Source of the DNA: Pseudodesulfovibrio sp. S3
GTDB taxonomy: Bacteria; Desulfobacterota; Desulfovibrionia; Desulfovibrionales; Desulfovibrionaceae
Assembly: GCF_004025585.1 (NCBI RefSeq)
Contig: NZ_QTZO01000008.1
Location: forward strand, 62,001 to 126,000
Direction: 5' to 3'
Length of the DNA: 64,000 nt
The notes below the pieces were generated by a model, which did no database searches, had not been told where the DNA came from, and saw only the letters and a program-made list of their open reading frames with translations. This document shows, piece after piece, positions 59,416 through 64,000 of the stretch. Each line of letters starts with the position of its first letter. Positions within the stretch are counted from its first letter, which is position 1. Position numbers and translations under genes: made by a program.

Positions 59416-60327
59416 TTAGTAGCCGCCACCACCATCGCCACCACCGCCGAGACCTCCGTCGGCGTTCTTGTCACGATCGCTTTCCGCGCTCTTCTGGCCG
59501 GTCGTCTGCAGGGATATGCTGTGGATGCCGGCGTAGCTGGGTTTATCGTCGACGGTGCCGAGATCTCCTTTGGTCCGGTCGACGGTAGCCGCGAAGGCCG
59601 CAACCTTGCGGTCGAGATCCTTTTCATCCGTAGTGGAAGCGCCGGTCTCTCCCTGTGTGGTCTGCGGGGCAGCCTTGACCACTCTGGCGCGGGTTGCCGG
59701 ATCGGTGGGGGCCGGGTTGCTCAGTTGGCCGTCAGGAGTGGCTTTGACCGAGAATCCGGCCTGGGTGATGGTCTTTTGGTCCTGCGGCGTGGAAACGTCG
59801 ACCTGGTGACCGGGGGTCATTCCCAAGACACCGACTTCTTCCTGTGCCGGCGCGACTTCGGCAAACACCTCGGTGCCCCGGATGCCGATGGTCGTTGTGG
59901 GTGTTTGCAGGGCAAAGGCGTCGGGATTCTGCTTGACGATCTGGCCTGTCACGTAGCGGAAGGTGCCGGTTCCCATCTTGAAGAGCATTTTGGATGCGGA
60001 CGCGGTGTCGGAGTATACGTAATCGTCAAGTGACGTGCTGGAATCCGCACCTTGCGAGAAAACGGATTTGTCTTTGAAAACGATTTCGACATTGCTTCTG
60101 GAGCCCGTGACGATTACGTCTTTGGGAATGACCTGTTTGTTCAGGTCCAGTTTGCGCGATGTGCCGTCAGGCTGCTGTGCGGTAACCGTTCCCATCAGGA
60201 ATACGACCTCGCCGATTGCATCCGGAAAATCATCTGCCGTCTCCGCAGCGGAAGCCGCAACTGGAGCGAGGCAGACAAGAAAGGCTGCCACCAGTAAAAA
60301 ATGTGTAAATTTCCCAAATTTCCTCAT
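59416..60327 (-). CDS. FecR-domain exported protein with glycine-rich C-terminus
   Basis: 303-residue exported protein: signal peptide (FLVCLAPVAASA), FecR domain with GSRSNVEIVFKDKSVFSQGADS, GTFRYVTGQIVKQNPDAFALQTP and TIGIRGTEVFAEVAP, and a tail ending GGLGGGGDGGGGY. The FecR core is clearly paralogous to the protein at 39254-40246, while the tails differ in kind (Gly here, Thr/Pro/Lys there). GGAGGGGG precedes the ATG at 60327; an in-frame start at 60399 lacks a site. It is probably in an operon with the Sel1 lipoprotein. Confidence 0.82.
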   Translation of the reverse strand: MRKFGKFTHFLLVAAFLVCLAPVAASAAETADDFPDAIGEVVFLMGTVTAQQPDGTSRKLDLNKQVIPKDVIVTGSRSNVEIVFKDKSVFSQGADSSTSLDDYVYSDTASASKMLFKMGTGTFRYVTGQIVKQNPDAFALQTPTTTIGIRGTEVFAEVAPAQEEVGVLGMTPGHQVDVSTPQDQKTITQAGFSVKATPDGQLSNPAPTDPATRARVVKAAPQTTQGETGASTTDEKDLDRKVAAFAATVDRTKGDLGTVDDKPSYAGIHSISLQTTGQKSAESDRDKNADGGLGGGGDGGGGY

Positions 60328-60390
60328 GGATTTTCCCCCTCCAGGCTGATGTTGTATCGTTATGTCATAGTTTATTACCATAGTTGTAAA

Positions 60391-60413
60391 ATAGGTCAAT
60401 TAGTTTGACCTAT
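60391..60413. promoter_or_regulatory. Inverted repeat in the fecR/selB divergent region
   Basis: Perfect 9-5-9 repeat ATAGGTCAA-TTAGT-TTGACCTAT in the 255-base gap between divergent genes. It looks like a dimeric operator. Its distance is 64 bases from the fecR-like start and 170 from selB, so the first is the more likely target. Confidence 0.5.
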
Positions 60414-60582
60414 ATTTGCCTGTTCCTCAGGCACTGCAATGAGAGTATATGAATATTCTTTACAATGCCGTTCGTGTCAAACCCCAGTCATAATCTGCGT
60501 TCTTGTTACCCGGCCTTTTTTTCACTACCATGGGTTGTTCTACGCACGAACAACAACCAATATCTTTTGGGGACTACATACT

Positions 60583-62490
60583 ATGCCCGTTATCATGGGA
60601 ACAGCCGGTCACATCGACCATGGCAAGACCACACTCATCAAGGCTCTCACCGGTATCGATTGCGATCGGTTGTCCGAGGAAAAGAAGCGCGGTATCACCA
60701 TTGAACTCGGTTTCGCCTTTCTTGATCTCGGAGCTGACGAACGGCTCGGCATCGTGGATGTCCCCGGTCATGAGAAATTCGTCAAAAACATGGTCGCCGG
60801 TGCTGCGGGTGTGGACTTCGTCATCCTGGTCATCGCCGCAGACGAGGGCATCATGCCCCAGACCCGTGAGCATCTGGAAATATGCCAGTTGCTCGGCGTC
60901 ACCACCGGGTTGGTGGCCCTGACCAAGACCGACATGGTGGATGCGGAGTGGCTTGAAATGGTCGAGGGGGAGGTGGCCGAGTATCTCGAACCGACATTTC
61001 TTGGGGGTGTCCCCATCCTGCCTGTTTCCGCCCATACCGGAGAAGGTCTGGACAGGCTCAAGCAGGAACTGCGGAAGCTGATAGCCGAATTCAAACCCCG
61101 GCGGCGTTCGGACCTGTTCAGGCTGCCCGTGGACCGGGTGTTCACCATGAAGGGGCATGGGACCGTGGTTACCGGAACCATGATCTCCGGGTCCATTTCC
61201 GTGGGGGACGACGTGGTTCTCTATCCCGGCGGGACCGGGTCAAAGGTGCGCGGATTGCAATCCCACGGCGAAAACGTGGAGACCGCCCAGGCAGGTCGGC
61301 GCACTGCCGTGAATCTGCATGGGCTGGAGGTGGACGATATCCGCCGCGGCGATGTTGTTGCCCGGCCCGGTTCGCTGTTTCCGTCCGAGGTATGGGATAT
61401 CGAATTGACCGTGCTTGAATCGTCGCACCTGCCCCTCAAGCACCGCAAGGAAATCCATTTTCACCACGGGGCGCGTGAGGTTCTGGCCCGAATTTATCTG
61501 TTGGACCGCGATGAACTCAAGCCCGGAGAAACCGCCATTTGCCAGGCGAGGTTTGCCGAACCGTTGGCCGGGGTGTTCGGGGACCGTATCGTGCTTCGGT
61601 CCTTCTCGCCGCTCAGGGCGTTCGCAGGCGGGCGGGTCGTCGGGCCGTCAGGCCATCGGATTAAACGGTTCTCAGCTGATGTGGAACGGTTGAATCTGTT
61701 GGCGAGCCAGACCCCTGAAGATGTGGCCGCAGCCCAGCTGGAGCTGGCCGGACCCGCGGGGGTGGGTTTTGCCGAGTTGCTGACCATGACAAACCTGGAG
61801 ACCAAGGGGTTGGAAAAGTCTTTGGGGGTGCTCAGCGGCCAGCAGAGGGCGGTGTTGTTCGACAAGGAGACCCGGCGGTATGCCGGGGGCGAAATGGTCG
61901 GTCAATTGGCCGAGGACCTGCTCCTCTATCTGCGGGATTTCCATGCCAGGGAATCCATGAAGCCCGGAGTGCAGCGCGGGGAGCTGGCCTCATCCTGGGG
62001 CAGGGCCCTGCCTTCGAAACTGTTTCATTTCATCTTGGAGCGGTTGCTCAGGAAGGGTGACATCGAGGCCGATCAGGAAGTGCTCAAACTCAAGGGGCAC
62101 ACGATTTCCCTGGCTTCGGATCAGGAGAAAGTCCACAAGACCATCCTGGCCGCATACCGGGAGGGCGGGGCCACGCCGCCGAATTTGAAGGACGTGCTGG
62201 AGCCTCTGGGCATGACCGCAAAGCAGGCCGGGAGCGTGCTCAAGCTGTTGCAGGACCAGGGGGAGCTCAAGCGTCTGACGGGCGACATGTATTATCACTG
62301 TGCCGCCTTGGACGGCATTCAAGAAAAAATCGTGGGCTTCTTCCAGGATCATCGGGAGATGTCGGCCCCGGATTTCAAGGATATGACGGGGCTGTCGCGC
62401 AAGTATCTCATTCCTGTGCTGGAGTACTTCGACAAGGAAAAGCTGACTGTTCGGGTCGGGGACGTCCGGCATTTGCGCAAACGCTCTTGA
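60583..62490 (+). CDS. selB: Selenocysteine-specific elongation factor
   Basis: GTPase that delivers selenocysteinyl-tRNA to recoded UGA codons. The 635-residue protein opens with the SelB-type [17 protein letters not shown], then [12 protein letters not shown] and TKTDMVD, has the EF-Tu-like domains 2 and 3 ([18 protein letters not shown]), and C-terminal winged-helix repeats (residues about 380-635) that recognise the SECIS hairpin. The start at 60583 has GGGGA upstream; further in-frame upstream codons have no family character. No selC gene is present in the window. Confidence 0.96.
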   Translation: MPVIMGTAGHIDHGKTTLIKALTGIDCDRLSEEKKRGITIELGFAFLDLGADERLGIVDVPGHEKFVKNMVAGAAGVDFVILVIAADEGIMPQTREHLEICQLLGVTTGLVALTKTDMVDAEWLEMVEGEVAEYLEPTFLGGVPILPVSAHTGEGLDRLKQELRKLIAEFKPRRRSDLFRLPVDRVFTMKGHGTVVTGTMISGSISVGDDVVLYPGGTGSKVRGLQSHGENVETAQAGRRTAVNLHGLEVDDIRRGDVVARPGSLFPSEVWDIELTVLESSHLPLKHRKEIHFHHGAREVLARIYLLDRDELKPGETAICQARFAEPLAGVFGDRIVLRSFSPLRAFAGGRVVGPSGHRIKRFSADVERLNLLASQTPEDVAAAQLELAGPAGVGFAELLTMTNLETKGLEKSLGVLSGQQRAVLFDKETRRYAGGEMVGQLAEDLLLYLRDFHARESMKPGVQRGELASSWGRALPSKLFHFILERLLRKGDIEADQEVLKLKGHTISLASDQEKVHKTILAAYREGGATPPNLKDVLEPLGMTAKQAGSVLKLLQDQGELKRLTGDMYYHCAALDGIQEKIVGFFQDHREMSAPDFKDMTGLSRKYLIPVLEYFDKEKLTVRVGDVRHLRKRS

Positions 62491-62521
62491 CACGGTCAAC
62501 CTCTCACTTTAGGCCAAGGAT

Positions 62522-63274
62522 ATGAATAGCCGCATACAGAGTTTCACGACCGTTCTGCTGTTTCTTTTTCTCCTTTCCGGGTGTGGAGTCAGATCCACTG
62601 GCGGAACAGCTTCCGATCGCGCCACGGCGCAGGCCATGGTGGACGTCGCTTCCCAGATGCTTCAGGATTCCCTGGACAGGGACGAGAAGGGAGTGCTCCG
62701 AAAGCTGATCAGTGAAGCCAAGGGCATCATGATCATGCCTGCCATGGGCGATGTGAGTTTCATATTTTCCCTCGGCGGCGGTAACGCGCTTCTGCTTGCC
62801 AATACCGACAAGGGGTGGACAGGTCCGGTATTCATGTCCAAGGGGACCGTGGGTTGGGGCTTGCAGGCGGGAGTTTCCAAACAGTCCGGCCTCCTGCTGT
62901 TCATGCACGAGGATGATGTCCGCTATGTGGTGCAGACCGGCGGTGTTTTCAGGGGACAGGCCCGGATCGTTGCTATCACCACCGATTACGAATATAATGA
63001 AACGCCCGAGTTTTACGAATCCGGGGATGTCTATTTTGTGGGTGAGTACAGCGGTCTGTATGCCGGAGTCGCTTTGAGCGGCGGCGGTTTTTCCGATCGG
63101 CTCAGCCTGAATGAGGCCTTTTCCGGCGTGGATGGTGGCGGTCCGAGAACCATTCTTTATGACAAGGGCCTTCAGCCTTACGGCGCGGAGCGGCTGATCT
63201 CGCTGCTCAGTCAGGCTGGGAGTTCTTCACAAATGGAAAAAGAAAAGGACGGAACCGAAGTTCCGTCCGAATAA
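62522..63274 (+). CDS. SYLF/YSC84-domain lipoprotein
   Basis: Lipoprotein of 250 residues: lipobox LLSGC (Cys at about 21), then a SYLF lipid-binding domain with EAKGIMIMPAMGDVSFIFSLGGGNALLL, GPVFMSKGTVGWGLQAGVSKQSG and EYSGLYAGVALSGGGF. It probably binds membrane lipid from the periplasm. AAGGA precedes the ATG. The last codons overlap the terminator of the opposite tRNA-His gene. Confidence 0.88.
   Translation: MNSRIQSFTTVLLFLFLLSGCGVRSTGGTASDRATAQAMVDVASQMLQDSLDRDEKGVLRKLISEAKGIMIMPAMGDVSFIFSLGGGNALLLANTDKGWTGPVFMSKGTVGWGLQAGVSKQSGLLLFMHEDDVRYVVQTGGVFRGQARIVAITTDYEYNETPEFYESGDVYFVGEYSGLYAGVALSGGGFSDRLSLNEAFSGVDGGGPRTILYDKGLQPYGAERLISLLSQAGSSSQMEKEKDGTEVPSE
63236..63267 (-). terminator. 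Terminator of tRNA-His inside the SYLF coding end
   Basis: On the minus strand a stem GGACGGAAC closes a TTCG tetraloop with C-G closing pair and is followed by TTTTCTTTTT. The plus-strand coding sequence of the SYLF gene runs through it. Confidence 0.85.
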
Positions 63275-63281
63275 GTTCACT

Positions 63282-63358
63282 TGGGGTGAGTGATGGGACT
63301 TGAACCCACGGCCACCTGGGCCACAACCAGGTGCTCTACCAACTGAGCTACACCCACC
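63282..63358 (-). tRNA. tRNA-His (GTG), CCA encoded
   Basis: Minus strand. Acceptor GTGGGTG pairs with CACTCAC, with G at -1 (63358) as required for tRNA-His. Anticodon stem CCTGG/CCAGG around TTGTGGC (anticodon GTG), T-loop GTTCAAGTC, encoded CCA. Confidence 0.96.
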
Positions 63359-63378
63359 GTGTGAGGGGTGGTTTTTAA

Positions 63379-64000
<622 letters not shown>

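Noticed and set aside
60328-60582. selC (tRNA-Sec) near selB
   Set aside because: No long acceptor stem, extended variable arm or TCA anticodon loop is seen there or elsewhere in the window.

Overview
The window looks like part of the chromosome of a sulfate-reducing deltaproteobacterium of the Desulfovibrionaceae (Desulfovibrio or Pseudodesulfovibrio type). The main reason is the minus-strand run por - lactate permease - FAD lactate dehydrogenase - Fe-S subunit - pta - ackA, which I recognise as the conserved lactate/organic-acid oxidation operon of Desulfovibrio vulgaris. Sigma-54 regulators, selenocysteine genes, FecR-domain proteins and a PglB-type oligosaccharyltransferase also fit. No sulfate-reduction genes, phage, insertion sequence or CRISPR array were seen.

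Layout. 1-11.6 kb: lactate to pyruvate to acetyl-CoA to acetate plus ATP, read leftward from a probable sigma-54 promoter at 11552-11568; ackA runs off the left edge. 11.8-16.5 kb: tag and a LurR/LurS-like two-component system, probably the controller of that promoter. 16.7-17.5 kb: two small plus-strand genes. 17.7-23 kb: a minus-strand operon CBS protein - SLC13 anion transporter - beta-helix protein - NhaB antiporter, with an inverted-repeat operator and a structured leader. 23.3-25.0 kb: a NifX-like protein and an atypical enhancer-binding protein. 25.3-39.2 kb: a surface-glycan island with an amidotransferase, a sulfotransferase, an ABC-2 exporter pair, several glycosyltransferases, an outer-membrane barrel, and a GT2/DUF2304/hydrolase/oligosaccharyltransferase operon that suggests protein N-glycosylation. 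39.2-40.3 kb: a FecR protein with a Thr/Pro/Lys repeat tail. 40.4-45.4 kb: an HlyD/RbbA-like/ABC-2 efflux operon, then about 1 kb with no recognisable gene.

46.4-64 kb is mostly housekeeping: tRNA-Leu, modABC, tpx, an MscS channel, a second tRNA-Leu with the same CAG anticodon, an AEC transporter, a chemoreceptor, folC, selA, an M18 aminopeptidase, a Sel1 lipoprotein, a second FecR protein, selB, a SYLF lipoprotein, tRNA-His and the start of murA. selA and selB show that the cell makes selenoproteins, but selC is not in the window.

The most noteworthy items are the oligosaccharyltransferase locus, the enhancer-binding protein that has lost its sigma-54 contact loop and Walker B aspartate, and the leader and operator of the CBS/SLC13/NhaB operon. 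All functions come from reading motifs; no database search was run.
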